DNA of 64,000 bases from Rivularia sp. PCC 7116 (GCF_000316665.1 NC_019678.1:6324001-6388000), one strand, 5' to 3'; counted from the first letter of the stretch, positions 1-8,296 are shown. The notes: generated by a model not told the origin, from the sequence alone. Translations and numbers: made by a program.

Positions 1-338
1 TGAGAAGCCGCGCAAGATAAACCTTTAGAGGTTGCAGAAAATTCAGAATCATGCATACACCTAATGTTTTATAAAAACGTAGTTGTATTATACTGTTTGC
101 TTGACAGTTAATTCGTTAATTTATGCAAAATAATTATTTTTTGCGGTTTCTAGGAATTGACAATTAAAGTGTGAAATATCTACTTTTTGACACTTAATTT
201 GTGAAATGATGGTTAGAAAAGTGTGATTGTTGTAAATAGTAAAAACCCTGTCATAATCCTTGCAATGACAGGGTTTGATGGATTTAAAGTTTCGTGACGA
301 ATAATTTGTTAAGTTGACAGATAATTAGTTAATGTACA
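1..338. mobile_element. End of a Tn7-like (TnsB-type, V-K CAST-like) transposon
   Basis: Several 20-bp-class repeats of the form TTGACAnnTAATTnnTnAA lie at 101-120, 157-177, 187-207, 294-312 and 314-332. The last runs into TGTACA at 333-338. Read outward, the terminus begins TGTACATTAAC followed by further binding-site-like copies. Tandem TnsB sites ending in TGTACA are typical of type V-K CRISPR-associated transposons and relatives. The interior of the element must lie to the left of the window, so its genes are not visible and the subtype is inferred. No other terminus is present, so the 5-bp target duplication cannot be tested; the flanking bases here are AATTC at 339-343. Confidence 0.6.
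241..277. terminator. Hairpin inside the transposon end
   Basis: AAACCCTGTCAT and ATGACAGGGTTT form a 12-bp perfect stem with a loop of about 10 nt. It lies between the inner and terminal TnsB-like repeats. It may terminate transcription leaving the element or entering it from the TPR gene. No long T-run follows on either strand, so its role as a terminator is inferred. Confidence 0.5.
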
Positions 339-1951
339 AATTCCTCTGCTTCGGAAAAACGTTCTAAACTACCATAGACTGTAGCAAGATTATTTAAAGT
401 TGTGGCTACCTGGGGATGGTTATTACCAAATTGACTTCTAATAATTAACAAGACTTCCGTAAATAGCTTTTCTGCTTCTGCATATTTAAATTGAGCATCA
501 TAAAGTACTGCCAAACTATTCAAAATTCCCGCAACATCGGGATGCATTTCTCCCAGTAAGCGTTTTGCTAACTGATAATTTTCTTTGTATATTGCTTCTG
601 CTTGAGAATATCTTCCTTGTAAGCGGTAAATTTCTGCGATTCTATTTAAACTTTTGACAATATCGTGATGCTCTTCTCCGAATATATTTTTTCTAATGGC
701 TAAAACTGTTAAATATTTTTGTTCGGCTTGAGAATAATTTCCTTGTTTTTGATAAACTAGCGCTAAATGGTTTAAGTTATCGGCGTAATTGGGATGATTT
801 TTACCGTATGCTTTTTCAATTGAATCAAGTGTTTTTAAACAAATAGATTCTGCTGTTTGATAACGTCCTTGATAAGTATAGAGTACCGCAAAATTATGTA
901 ATAGTTGGACAATATCGGGATGTTCTGGATTTAAAAATAATTTTCTAATGTCGTAAGCTTGTTGATAAACTTCTTCGGCTTTTAAATAAAGTCCTCGAAG
1001 TAGATAAACATTACCTAAATTATTTAGACTTTGAGCAACTTCTAAATGCTCTTTTCCAAATATTGCTTTTCGGATTTCTAAAGCTTGTAAATGAATTCTT
1101 TCCGCATCTGCATAACGACCTAGATTTTCAGAAATACCGCCAAGATTATTTAAAATAATAGCAATAGAGGGATGTTTGTCATTCCCCAAACATTTTTTAC
1201 ATAATTCACAAGCTTGGGTATAATAATCTTCAGCTTCCGCAAAACGTCCTTGAGAATTATATAAAGCGGCTAAATTATTTAAACTCGCTGCCACATTCCA
1301 ATGTTCTTCACCAAGCAATTTTTTACGCATTGCTAATGCTTCTAAATGCATTGTTTCCGCATCTTGATAGCGTGCTTGGTTTTCATAGATTGCAGCTAAA
1401 TTATCCAGACTCTGAGCAACATCGGAATGTTTTTCTCCAAATAGAGATTGTCGCATATTTAAAGATTTGATATGCATTTTCTCTGATTCTGCATAACGTC
1501 CTTGCTCTCGATATACTTCGGCAATATTATTTAAAATAGTCGCAATTTCTTCATGTTCTTCACCAAGGTGAATTTTCCACAGATGCAAAGCTTGAAAAAA
1601 ATAGTTTTCAGCTTCAGGATAATTACCTTGAATTACATAAAATGCAGCTAGATTATTTAAACTTTGAGCAACATCGGGATGATTTTCTCCCAACAATTGC
1701 TTTCTCATTTCTGTGCTTTCAATCAGCAATGGTTGGGCATCTGGATAGTTACCTTGAATTCGGTATAATTCTGCGAGGTTATTGAGGCTGTCTGCTAAAA
1801 CTTTATGCTCGCCGATTTTTTCTTTAGTTAGTTTAATTGCTTTTTTGGTGATAGATATTGCTTGTTTTATATCACCTTCTCCGGCTAATCTTACAACTTC
1901 TCGGTTGAGTTGGTTTATTTCTTCGAGGTTTTGAGAGGTGTTGTTGTTCAT
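329..1951 (-). CDS. Kinesin-light-chain-type TPR protein, 3' end cut by transposon
   Basis: The 540-residue protein is almost entirely tandem 42-residue tetratricopeptide repeats (TPR_10/TPR_12 type), with recurring LNNLA.LY..QGRY..AE and LG..HP motifs; about twelve units are visible. Such proteins are protein-interaction scaffolds, and in filamentous cyanobacteria they often belong to signalling or conflict modules. The last repeat stops halfway at AEEF. The final residues V-H and the TAA stop are read from the transposon terminus (TGTACATTAA on the minus strand). The native C-terminus is therefore missing and any downstream domain has been lost to the other side of the element. No N-terminal effector domain is visible. 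Whether the truncated protein is functional is unknown. Confidence 0.85.
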   Translation of the reverse strand: MNNNTSQNLEEINQLNREVVRLAGEGDIKQAISITKKAIKLTKEKIGEHKVLADSLNNLAELYRIQGNYPDAQPLLIESTEMRKQLLGENHPDVAQSLNNLAAFYVIQGNYPEAENYFFQALHLWKIHLGEEHEEIATILNNIAEVYREQGRYAESEKMHIKSLNMRQSLFGEKHSDVAQSLDNLAAIYENQARYQDAETMHLEALAMRKKLLGEEHWNVAASLNNLAALYNSQGRFAEAEDYYTQACELCKKCLGNDKHPSIAIILNNLGGISENLGRYADAERIHLQALEIRKAIFGKEHLEVAQSLNNLGNVYLLRGLYLKAEEVYQQAYDIRKLFLNPEHPDIVQLLHNFAVLYTYQGRYQTAESICLKTLDSIEKAYGKNHPNYADNLNHLALVYQKQGNYSQAEQKYLTVLAIRKNIFGEEHHDIVKSLNRIAEIYRLQGRYSQAEAIYKENYQLAKRLLGEMHPDVAGILNSLAVLYDAQFKYAEAEKLFTEVLLIIRSQFGNNHPQVATTLNNLATVYGSLERFSEAEEFVH

Positions 1952-2107
1952 AACTTTTGTTTTTTAAACGCAAAGTTTCGCAAAGGTAGCACCGAGTTTC
2001 GCTCTCTGTAAATTATTAATCGAGATTTATCTTATTTTATCGAAAATATTTTAATTTTCTCTCTCTTCTTCCTCTGCGTACTCTGCCTGCGCCTCTGCGG
2101 TTTTTTT

Positions 2108-2472
2108 TCATTCGTCCCCGTGAAGGGGAATTAATTTAAAACACACAGAAAGCAGAAAACATCTTTTCTTAAAGTGGAAGTTTCCGTCCCCGTGAAGGGG
2201 AATTAATTTAAAACCAGTATTGAATCTGCAAGCTAACACAAATACTAATTTAGTTTCCGTCCCCGTGAAGGGGAATTAATTTAAAACAGCTAGTTCTCAA
2301 GTTTTAGAAGATTTGGAAGAGTTGTTTCCGTCCCCGTGAAGGGGAATTAATTTAAAACGTATGGTCGAAGGAATAGATACAGTAGATCCTCGTGAGTTTC
2401 CGTCCCCGTGAAGGGGAATTAATTTAAAACTTAGAAGTTCCCAAGCATCATCAGTTGGAACTGCTAGAGTTT
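2108..2472 (-). CRISPR. CRISPR array, leader-distal half (repeat type A)
   Basis: Five 35-bp repeats start at 2108, 2180, 2253, 2324 and 2396, separated by spacers of 36-38 bp. A fifth spacer at 2431-2468 is followed by GTTT at 2469-2472, the first bases of a sixth repeat that the intron interrupts. In plus orientation the repeat begins GTTTCCGTCCCCGTGAAGGGG and ends TTTAAAAC. On the minus strand a CCCC-TTCAC-GGGG hairpin is followed by exactly 8 nt, ACGGAAAC, as expected for a Cas6-generated 5' handle, so transcription is inferred to be leftward. The repeat at 2108 is degenerate at its handle end, which fits the leader-distal end. No cas gene lies in the window. Confidence 0.93.
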
Positions 2473-2512
2473 AATGGGTGGGTCAGGGATATCGCTACCC
2501 CCTTCCCCCCGA

Positions 2513-2547
2513 CAAACCGGACAAGCAAGTTACCAAGCATCCGGCTT
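2513..2547 (-). ncRNA. Group II intron domain V
   Basis: On the minus strand a hairpin starting AGCCGGATGCTTGG and closing CTTGTCCGGTTT, with a GTAA tetraloop, matches the size and AGC-bearing stem of group II domain V, the catalytic core. It directly follows the maturase stop codon. A second G-rich/C-rich stem between it and 2473 would be domain VI. Confidence 0.75.
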
Positions 2548-4340
2548 TAGCCAATCCTAACGCTTCCAGGGACTGGGTTTAATTCTTGTAAGTCCTGCAC
2601 AAATACCTCGTCTTCACACCCAGGGGCTACTGAATGTACTTGTCGGTGACAGTAGTAATGCATCAATTCTAGATTAGCGTAAGTATCTTTACCACCCCTA
2701 CTTTGAGGAACTTTGTGATGTTTTTGAATTGGTTCATCATTAAACAATGATTCCCCACAAACGCAACACTTATATCCTTGTTTTCGGGCTAGCTTTTGGT
2801 AAGAAGGAATTAGATTTTGAGATTTTCTCTTAGTTCTTGACTCCCAATATTTAACCAAATCTGGGTTATCATAAGAAGCATCACCTTTGACTAAAGTGTG
2901 CCTTCTAATATTGAACCAACTAAACTTGAGAAGATACTGACCTGTCCGCTTATCCCCCTCCGGGTTCACCAGTTTGCTTATGCCGGGGAACCCGTCCACC
3001 GCAACTGGTTCACCGAACACCCAGTTATCATTTCTATCAAAGTTTAGTCGTCCCCAGTACTTATGTTTACGCCATCCAGAACTTTTCTTTGGATGCACTC
3101 TTTTGGCGTACCTGTTTTCTCTGACATACATCCAAGTATCTAGTTTGTGGAATATGTGGGAGGAAACGACTGTACGGTAATAATTAGCAACTCCGCGAAT
3201 AATCGGGTTAAGTTTGGATATCAAATAATTAACATTACTGCTCTTATTTTCTAACCAAACTTGCTTAATCTTATTCCGTACATCTTGCAACGCTTCTTTA
3301 CTGGGTTTAATCAGTACTTTCCGCCCAATTTTGGTATTTTTATCCTTGTACCATCTGATGTTAAAGCTCAAGAAGTTGAATCCTTCACTCAGATGTACTA
3401 TGTTAGTTTTAGCTTTGGATAAAGCCAAACCTTTAGATTTCATCCAGTGGGATAGCGTCTCAACCACGCAAGCGGCATCTTCTTGAGTTTTGCAGAAAAC
3501 CACAAGGTCATCTGCGTAGCGCACGATACCACGATTTCCAATAGTATGACCGTGTTTATCGTATCTAATGCCGAGCGCAGACTCCATACCGTGTAAAGCA
3601 ATATTCGCAAGCAAAGGCGAGATTATTCCGCCTTGAGGTACACCAGTTTCTGTATCGTTAAAAACGCCCTTGTCTACATATCCAGCCTTTAACCACTGTT
3701 GAATTAACTTCTTTGCGGGGAAGTTACCAATGGTTTTAAGTAAAGGGGAGTGAGCGATATTATCAAAACAACCCTCAATATCTGCATCCACAACCCAGCT
3801 TTTAGTTGAGTTGGCTTTAGACATTGAATGTATTCTTTCTATCGCATCATGTACGCCTCTACCGGGGCGGAAACCGTAAGATGTTCTCTCGAATTGTGCT
3901 TCCCAATAAGGTTCTAAAGCATTTTTCACAATGGCTTGTAAACACCTATCGATGACACAAGGGATTCCGAGGGGACGTTGTTTACCGTTGGATTTACGGA
4001 TATAAACCCGTTTTACTGGTAGTGGTTTCCAGGGAGGACACCTTGTTAAAATATCAACCAAAGTTCCTCTAGCTCCTGGGGTCAAAACCAGTAATTTATC
4101 CACACCCGCAGTTTTCTTACCAGAATTTAATTGCGTGACTCGTCTAACGGAAAGTACTATGTTAGAATAGCTACGCATGAGTAGCTTTTGAAGACTACGA
4201 ATCTTTTTTAAGTCACCGTCTCTGGTTGCCTTGAAAATTCTTTGTCTAAGTCTGGTGACTACCCGGTTAGCATGTTTCCATTTAATGCTATTCCAGTCGG
4301 TAGCCCTCTCGGTTACGTTCACAATTGTAGATTGCACCAT
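2547..4340 (-). CDS. ltrA: Group II intron reverse transcriptase/maturase with HNH endonuclease
   Basis: This 597-residue intron-encoded protein supports splicing and retrohoming of the surrounding intron. Order of domains: an RVT_N region (about 1-90), a reverse transcriptase domain (about 95-330) with the catalytic YADD at 275-278 and the GVPQGGIISPLLANI motif just before it, a maturase/thumb region (about 350-460), and a C-terminal HNH nuclease (about 525-580) with CCVCGE, a KHHKVP histidine pair and YCHRQVH. All key residues are present and the frame is intact, so the intron may be mobile. ATG is at 4340, and about 590 bp of ribozyme sequence precedes it, as is normal. The stop codon abuts domain V. 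The name ltrA is used generically. Confidence 0.93.
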   Translation of the reverse strand: MVQSTIVNVTERATDWNSIKWKHANRVVTRLRQRIFKATRDGDLKKIRSLQKLLMRSYSNIVLSVRRVTQLNSGKKTAGVDKLLVLTPGARGTLVDILTRCPPWKPLPVKRVYIRKSNGKQRPLGIPCVIDRCLQAIVKNALEPYWEAQFERTSYGFRPGRGVHDAIERIHSMSKANSTKSWVVDADIEGCFDNIAHSPLLKTIGNFPAKKLIQQWLKAGYVDKGVFNDTETGVPQGGIISPLLANIALHGMESALGIRYDKHGHTIGNRGIVRYADDLVVFCKTQEDAACVVETLSHWMKSKGLALSKAKTNIVHLSEGFNFLSFNIRWYKDKNTKIGRKVLIKPSKEALQDVRNKIKQVWLENKSSNVNYLISKLNPIIRGVANYYRTVVSSHIFHKLDTWMYVRENRYAKRVHPKKSSGWRKHKYWGRLNFDRNDNWVFGEPVAVDGFPGISKLVNPEGDKRTGQYLLKFSWFNIRRHTLVKGDASYDNPDLVKYWESRTKRKSQNLIPSYQKLARKQGYKCCVCGESLFNDEPIQKHHKVPQSRGGKDTYANLELMHYYCHRQVHSVAPGCEDEVFVQDLQELNPVPGSVRIG

Positions 4341-4930
4341 AACTTTTCCCGAAAAGTTAACTTTTCTTGTTGCATAGAATTCAAGGGATTCACTCGCTAC
4401 ACGTCAGCACTCTTTCGGGTTAGTCATTAGACCTATCTGCCCAGTTATGATTTCCTGTTTACCGTTGGGCTTGGCAGCATTCGCTTCTTGTAGCGTCTTA
4501 CACCCACTGTGGAATTAAAAATCGGATTACTCCAATCCCTACTTACAGCGTCGATTCTAGTTGTAAGACCTCAATGGGGTTACTTCATATCACACACAAG
4601 AGATACAACCATTACGGGTTCCTTCTATACACCGGAAGTTGTTTGATGCCTTATATTCCGAGGACAGGGCGAAATATCTAACTCCATTTATCGTGTCAGC
4701 CGTTTCGATAATTCCTCATCACGGTGCCTCGTCAAAGATTCACTTTCGTTAACCCAAAAATGATTTTACCCTAGCGCCTCATCCACTTTTCGGCTAGTAG
4801 ATTTTACGCATTTCCCTCTAGCTCTGAGACATCATAGTTACCCGTGATGCCCCTTCGGGCAGGTACTGGTCAGACATTAACCAGGAGTAGTTACAAGCTA
4901 CTCACTCTCGTGAGCGACTGATAGTCGCAC

Positions 4931-5393
4931 CCATCCCCGTAAGGGGTTAAGGAATTAAAACTTCGTAGAGCTCAATACCAGATCGTGAACCAAGGAGGTT
5001 TCCATCCCCGTAAGGGGTTAAGGAATTAAAACAAGTTAGAGATTACTTACTTTTTGATCGTATTGGCGTTTCCATCCCCGTAAGGGGTTAAGGAATTAAA
5101 ACTGAAAACCGCATTGTCGCCAATTGCCGCATTGAAAGTTTCCATCCCCGTAAGGGGTTAAGGAATTAAAACAATTGCAGCATGCAAATAGTGTAGAAGA
5201 TGTGGGAAAAGTTTCCATCCCCGTAAGGGGTTAAGGAATTAAAACCATATTTCTACAAAATCCACATCTGTGGTAGGTGATAGTTTCCATCCCCGTAAGG
5301 GGTTAAGGAATTAAAACAATAAGCGGAAAATTTTTGGTCCTGCTGAAACTCTTAAAGTGTTTCCATCCCCGTAAGGGGTTAAGGAATTAAAAC
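4931..5393 (-). CRISPR. CRISPR array, leader-proximal half (repeat type B)
   Basis: A 31-bp partial repeat at 4931-4961, missing only the GTTT left of the intron, is followed by six full 35-bp repeats starting at 4998, 5068, 5138, 5211, 5283 and 5359. The six spacers are 35-41 bp. In plus orientation the repeat begins GTTTCCATCCCCGTAAGGGG and ends GAATTAAAAC. On the minus strand a CCCC-TTAC-GGGG stem is followed by the 8-nt handle ATGGAAAC, giving leftward transcription. Repeats are identical among themselves but differ from those left of the intron in the 5' half and loop. With the other half, the array would have 11 spacers. The effector type cannot be assigned without cas genes. Confidence 0.95.
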
Positions 5394-5720
5394 CCTACCA
5401 TTCTAGAACTATTACTATAACTGGATTTCAAGGTGCCATTTTAGCGGGGGTCTAATTTAACAACCAATAAACCGAAATTTTTGATAAAAACTAATCCAAA
5501 CACCAGCCTCAAAGCACCATGTAGTAGTCAATTAGCGGGGGGTAACAGAAGAATCAATATTTCGGCGATCGCCTTACCCCCGCTAAAATATTACGTATGC
5601 TCTGTCAAAACAAACACAATTGCTATGAATTGGAAACGTATAATTAAGTTTTCAAGGTTCTGTAATTTCCTGGATAAAGTATAACAAAAAACTCAAAAAT
5701 TTTCATAGTGCCAAAATTAA
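5394..5720 (-). promoter_or_regulatory. Probable CRISPR leader and upstream region
   Basis: This AT-rich stretch has no credible gene and lies at the end of the array expected to be leader-proximal. Close to the first repeat is a GCGGGGGT block (about 5446). A second copy forms an inverted repeat with ACCCCCGCTAA at about 5527-5587, enclosing a GGCGATCGCC site. The short plus-strand reading frame here has no coding features. Leader identity is inferred from array polarity, the clean final repeat at 5359-5393 and AT-richness; no promoter box was identified with confidence. Confidence 0.5.
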
Positions 5721-5970
5721 AAATCTTTAATACCATTTCTTTATAAAGATGCGCCTAATTTAGCCCGCGTAGGCGGGCTTAGTTTCAGTAGCCCCAGCCT
5801 TCCAGGCTGAGGGCGATTAAGCGCAGCCTCATACAGAATTGGTATAACCACTGATATCTCTATATCAACAGTTATCGTTTTACGGCTCACGCCGATGAAG
5901 TTGTGAAGCTCTGCGGGGGAATCTTCCCCCGCAAGACTTCGCGTGAAGTTCGTAAAATGATTTTGAAAAA
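5721..5970. repeat. Intergenic hairpin-rich repeat block
   Basis: Two palindromic stretches are visible: GCCCGCGTAGGCGGGC near 5762, and a region around 5900-5935 with GCGGGGGAATCTTCCCCCGC. They resemble dispersed intergenic repeats of filamentous cyanobacteria. A minus-strand frame through this block has no protein-like composition and I do not regard it as a gene. Confidence 0.5.
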
Positions 5971-6333
5971 ATGAAAACTCCGCAAGAAATAGCCAGCGAA
6001 CTAAACCAGTTTTATGGTTCAACTACTCTCTACAAACACTGGCTCGGCTTGAAATATACCGAAGGTGTTCAATACCTAGCGCAAGAAACTAATTGCTACT
6101 GGTTATTAGATGCAATAGCTTCACATCAAACGAAGAAATTCCTATCAAATCCAAAACTCCGAGAATTTCAAATTTGGCATTTACGAGTTCAAGAAAATTC
6201 GGGTGTTTTGATATGTGAGTGGGATACGAATCAAGAAGTATTACGCCAAGAAATTGAATATACTGATTTTCCGTTGAGCCATATCAAACTTTATCTCGTT
6301 GAAAAAGTTCTCATGCTCCCAAACGAATACTAA
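5971..6333 (+). CDS. DUF6876 family protein
   Basis: The 120-residue protein contains the features I associate with DUF6876: an N-terminal ELNQFYGST followed by HWLGLKYTEGVQYLA, then NCYWLLDAIASHQ, and a C-terminal strand-rich region ending near KLYLVEKVLMLPNEY. The function is unknown. The family is frequent in cyanobacterial plasmids, phages and mobile regions, which fits the position between a CRISPR array and an IS. It is followed after about 30 bp by a disrupted small gene on the same strand, possibly an old two-gene unit. Family assignment is from remembered motifs. Confidence 0.75.
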   Translation: MKTPQEIASELNQFYGSTTLYKHWLGLKYTEGVQYLAQETNCYWLLDAIASHQTKKFLSNPKLREFQIWHLRVQENSGVLICEWDTNQEVLRQEIEYTDFPLSHIKLYLVEKVLMLPNEY

Positions 6334-6363
6334 ATCGCTTCATATAATTTATAGGAGAAAATA

Positions 6364-6609
6364 ATGATTCAGGCAATTAATTCAGAACAAGTATTCGTCA
6401 CAAACCTCGAACAATTCATGACGAAAGCTGACAAATTCATCAAAATCTACTATTCAGGTGTCAGCGATGAAAATCATCTTCGAGAAATACTGCAATAACT
6501 GAAAAATCTAGGATTAGATACAGACTTGCGACAGTTAGAAATCGATTATCAGCACAACTGCGAAATCAAGGATTTGATGGCAGATTATCACGATTCATCT
6601 TGGTACTGA
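6364..6609 (+). pseudogene. Small gene with an in-frame stop codon
   Basis: ATG at 6364 is preceded by an AGGAGA ribosome-binding site (6352-6357). The frame runs 44 codons to TAA at 6496-6498, directly after ATACTGCAA, then stays open in the same frame for 36 more codons to TGA at 6607-6609. The second half (KNLGLDTDLRQLEIDYQ and onward) has ordinary protein composition. This is most simply an 81-residue gene interrupted by a point mutation. Translation of the 44-residue N-terminal part is possible. No known domain was recognised. Confidence 0.6.
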
Positions 6610-6749
6610 TTACCGAAACTTATGTGACTTAAAGGAAAAGTTTGCCGCAATGGCAAGCTTATACTTTAATTTGGCTGCGGTTTCCATAAAGATAAAGGCA
6701 TCACTGTCTTCATCATCTTTAAAGCAGTTCGCCAAGAGAACGCCGTACC

Positions 6750-6965
6750 TCACGGCGGAGTTTCGAGAACCTCTTCACGCCATAATGCTTCTGGATTAGT
6801 CATAACACTAGCCAGATTTTTAACACTGGGAGTTATTCCTTGTGCATAAAGTTCTGGAACTAGTCGTTTGACTTCACTAATACCCGTCGCGCTCAAACCC
6901 AAATCGAGCAGCCCAATAAATGAAATTACCGCATAAAATCCCCCTATTAAACCATAAGGATTCAT
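6750..6965 (-). pseudogene. Gene fragment cut by ISAzo13 insertion
   Basis: About 71 codons end at TGA/TAG-side position 6750. The sequence starts MNPYGLIGGFYAV, continues with a hydrophobic segment (about residues 4-25) and ends in a soluble tail with SVMTNPEALWREEV. The upstream codons run into the IS and encode IS sequence, and the first possible Met is the CATG at the element's tip, so the native 5' end is probably missing. Without a promoter, expression is doubtful. I do not recognise the family. It may instead be a small membrane protein with a start recreated by the IS. Confidence 0.4.
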
Positions 6966-8286
6966 GTAAAAATAACTTGAACAATTAACCAGAAATCTGC
7001 GGTTTAATAATGTAGTTCCACTCACCATGAAAAGAGTTTCGTTCAATGGCAATATTATCAAGCTCTTTATCTGTAACTTTAATTCCTGTTTGATAGAGGT
7101 TTTCGTCTAGTCGAGCTTCGACAACCAAGCCCTGTGTAGTGGTAGTATTGCCAATCAGATTAATCACTACTTGTAAGCTAGTTAATGGTCGACCTCGCCA
7201 GTTAGTTGTGATGTGACAAAATAAACGATGCTCTATTTTGTTCCATTTACTTGTACCAGGAGGAAAATGGCAAACATGAATACTTTTACCAATTTCGGTT
7301 GCAAACTCTTGCAGCTTTAACTTCCATAGTCGAGAACGATAACTATTGCTACCACCCGAATCTGCTGTAATCATTATATGCTCAGACTTTGGATATAAAA
7401 GATTACCCATTGAGTACCACCAATGGCGAATAGACTCGACCGCAAACTCTGCGGTGTCATGGTCAATGCCGACATTAACCCATCCTTTATTTAAGGTTAG
7501 ATCATAAATTCCATAGGGAATTGCCTTACCGGCGTTAGGGTCAACAAAGTCATGCATCCTTACTTCAACTGGCTGTTCGGAGTCACACCATTCAGTTCCA
7601 GGATTTTTAAAGTTTCCGATTAACTCTTTTTTCTTAGTATCAACTGAAATTACAGGTTCGTTGTGGGACTGAAAATATTTGACTTGGTTAGAAATATATA
7701 AAAACTGGTCGTCTCTATCCTCATGAGATGAACCATCACGAGTCTTACGATTTGATTGTAGGCTGTAGCCAAGAGATTCAAGTAAGTTGTAAACACTTTT
7801 TGGACTAATACTATGCCCTCCCTCCTTAAGTGCAGCAGCAAGTTTTACAACACTTTTATTCGTCCATTTTATCGGTGATTCTGGGTCTCCTAAAGTCATT
7901 GGTTCAAGCAATGATTCTAAATCTGATAGCAGCATCGCATCTTTTTCTTCGAGCAGTTTCCGTCCACCACCTACTGTGCGGATTCGAGTACTCTCATCCT
8001 CCGTTTTTACTTCATCCAATTTTGACAGCAAATCAATTCCACTATGAATTGTAGTTCGAGATAAACCAGTTGCGATCGCAACTGCTGTTACACCTCCCCA
8101 CCCAAGGCTTTGGGCTTCAATTGCTGCCCAGATACGCCGTGTTTTCTCGTTCAGATAAGGAGATAAAGAATCATATTTGTCTTGAATTATTTTAACTTTG
8201 TGATTATCAGGCATCTAACACTGCAATTTACACTACATTATAATTATTTAACTTTCTGGCTAATTGTTCAAGTTATTTTTACATGA
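6962..8286 (-). mobile_element. Complete ISAzo13-like insertion sequence
   Basis: Terminal inverted repeats of about 34 bp flank the transposase. Left is 6962-6995 beginning TCATGTAAAAATAACTTG; right is 8253-8286, its reverse complement with two or three mismatches. ATT lies immediately outside CATG on both sides (6960-6962 and 8285-8287 region), a possible 3-bp target duplication. The element is intact. Its right end lies about 10 bp before the start codon of the baseplate gene, and its left end abuts a truncated reading frame, so insertion has separated the contractile injection genes from whatever stood upstream. Confidence 0.85.
6985..8214 (-). CDS. ISAzo13 family transposase
   Basis: The 409-residue transposase has the N-terminal helix-turn-helix region typical of ISAzo13/Rhodopirellula-type transposases (DKYDSLSPYLNEKTRRIWAA, then GLSRTTIHSGIDLL). 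A DDE catalytic domain follows, with ISVDTKKKELIGNF, VNVGIDHDTAEFAV, ITADSGGSN and WNKIEHRLFCHIT blocks. Length matches the family and no frameshift or stop is seen. The C-terminal codons overlap the left inverted repeat, as is common for this family. It is the only gene of the element and probably remains active, judged only from integrity of the frame and termini. Confidence 0.9.
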   Translation of the reverse strand: MPDNHKVKIIQDKYDSLSPYLNEKTRRIWAAIEAQSLGWGGVTAVAIATGLSRTTIHSGIDLLSKLDEVKTEDESTRIRTVGGGRKLLEEKDAMLLSDLESLLEPMTLGDPESPIKWTNKSVVKLAAALKEGGHSISPKSVYNLLESLGYSLQSNRKTRDGSSHEDRDDQFLYISNQVKYFQSHNEPVISVDTKKKELIGNFKNPGTEWCDSEQPVEVRMHDFVDPNAGKAIPYGIYDLTLNKGWVNVGIDHDTAEFAVESIRHWWYSMGNLLYPKSEHIMITADSGGSNSYRSRLWKLKLQEFATEIGKSIHVCHFPPGTSKWNKIEHRLFCHITTNWRGRPLTSLQVVINLIGNTTTTQGLVVEARLDENLYQTGIKVTDKELDNIAIERNSFHGEWNYIIKPQISG

Positions 8287-8296
8287 TTCCTTAATT

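Larger units (their letters stand above)
2473..4930 (-). mobile_element. Group II intron inserted in a CRISPR repeat
   Basis: The intron is about 2458 bp and reads on the minus strand. Its 5' end at 4930 begins GTGCGACTAT, matching the GUGYG consensus. A domain V-like hairpin lies near the 3' end, and the ORF encodes a reverse transcriptase/maturase with HNH domain. On the plus strand the flanks are GTTT (2469-2472) and CCATCCCCG (from 4931), which together rebuild one 35-bp type B CRISPR repeat exactly. The 3' boundary is uncertain by one base because the last intron bases read CATT where AY is usual. About 590 bp (4341-4930) upstream of the ORF holds the ribozyme's 5' domains. Intron and predicted crRNA transcription are in the same direction, so splicing could restore the repeat. 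Confidence 0.9.

Noticed and set aside
2974-3180. Plus-strand reading frame opposite the intron reverse transcriptase
   Set aside because: It is a shadow of the maturase gene, with no start signal and no protein-like pattern.
1-5720. The idea that the CRISPR arrays are the guide array of the CAST-like transposon
   Set aside because: The arrays lie outside the TGTACA terminus, beyond the TPR gene, and the repeat has the Cas6-hairpin form rather than the Cas12k type.
5741-6022. 93-codon minus-strand frame overlapping the DUF6876 start
   Set aside because: It runs through hairpin repeats and its composition is unlike a gene. The plus-strand DUF6876 gene explains the overlap.
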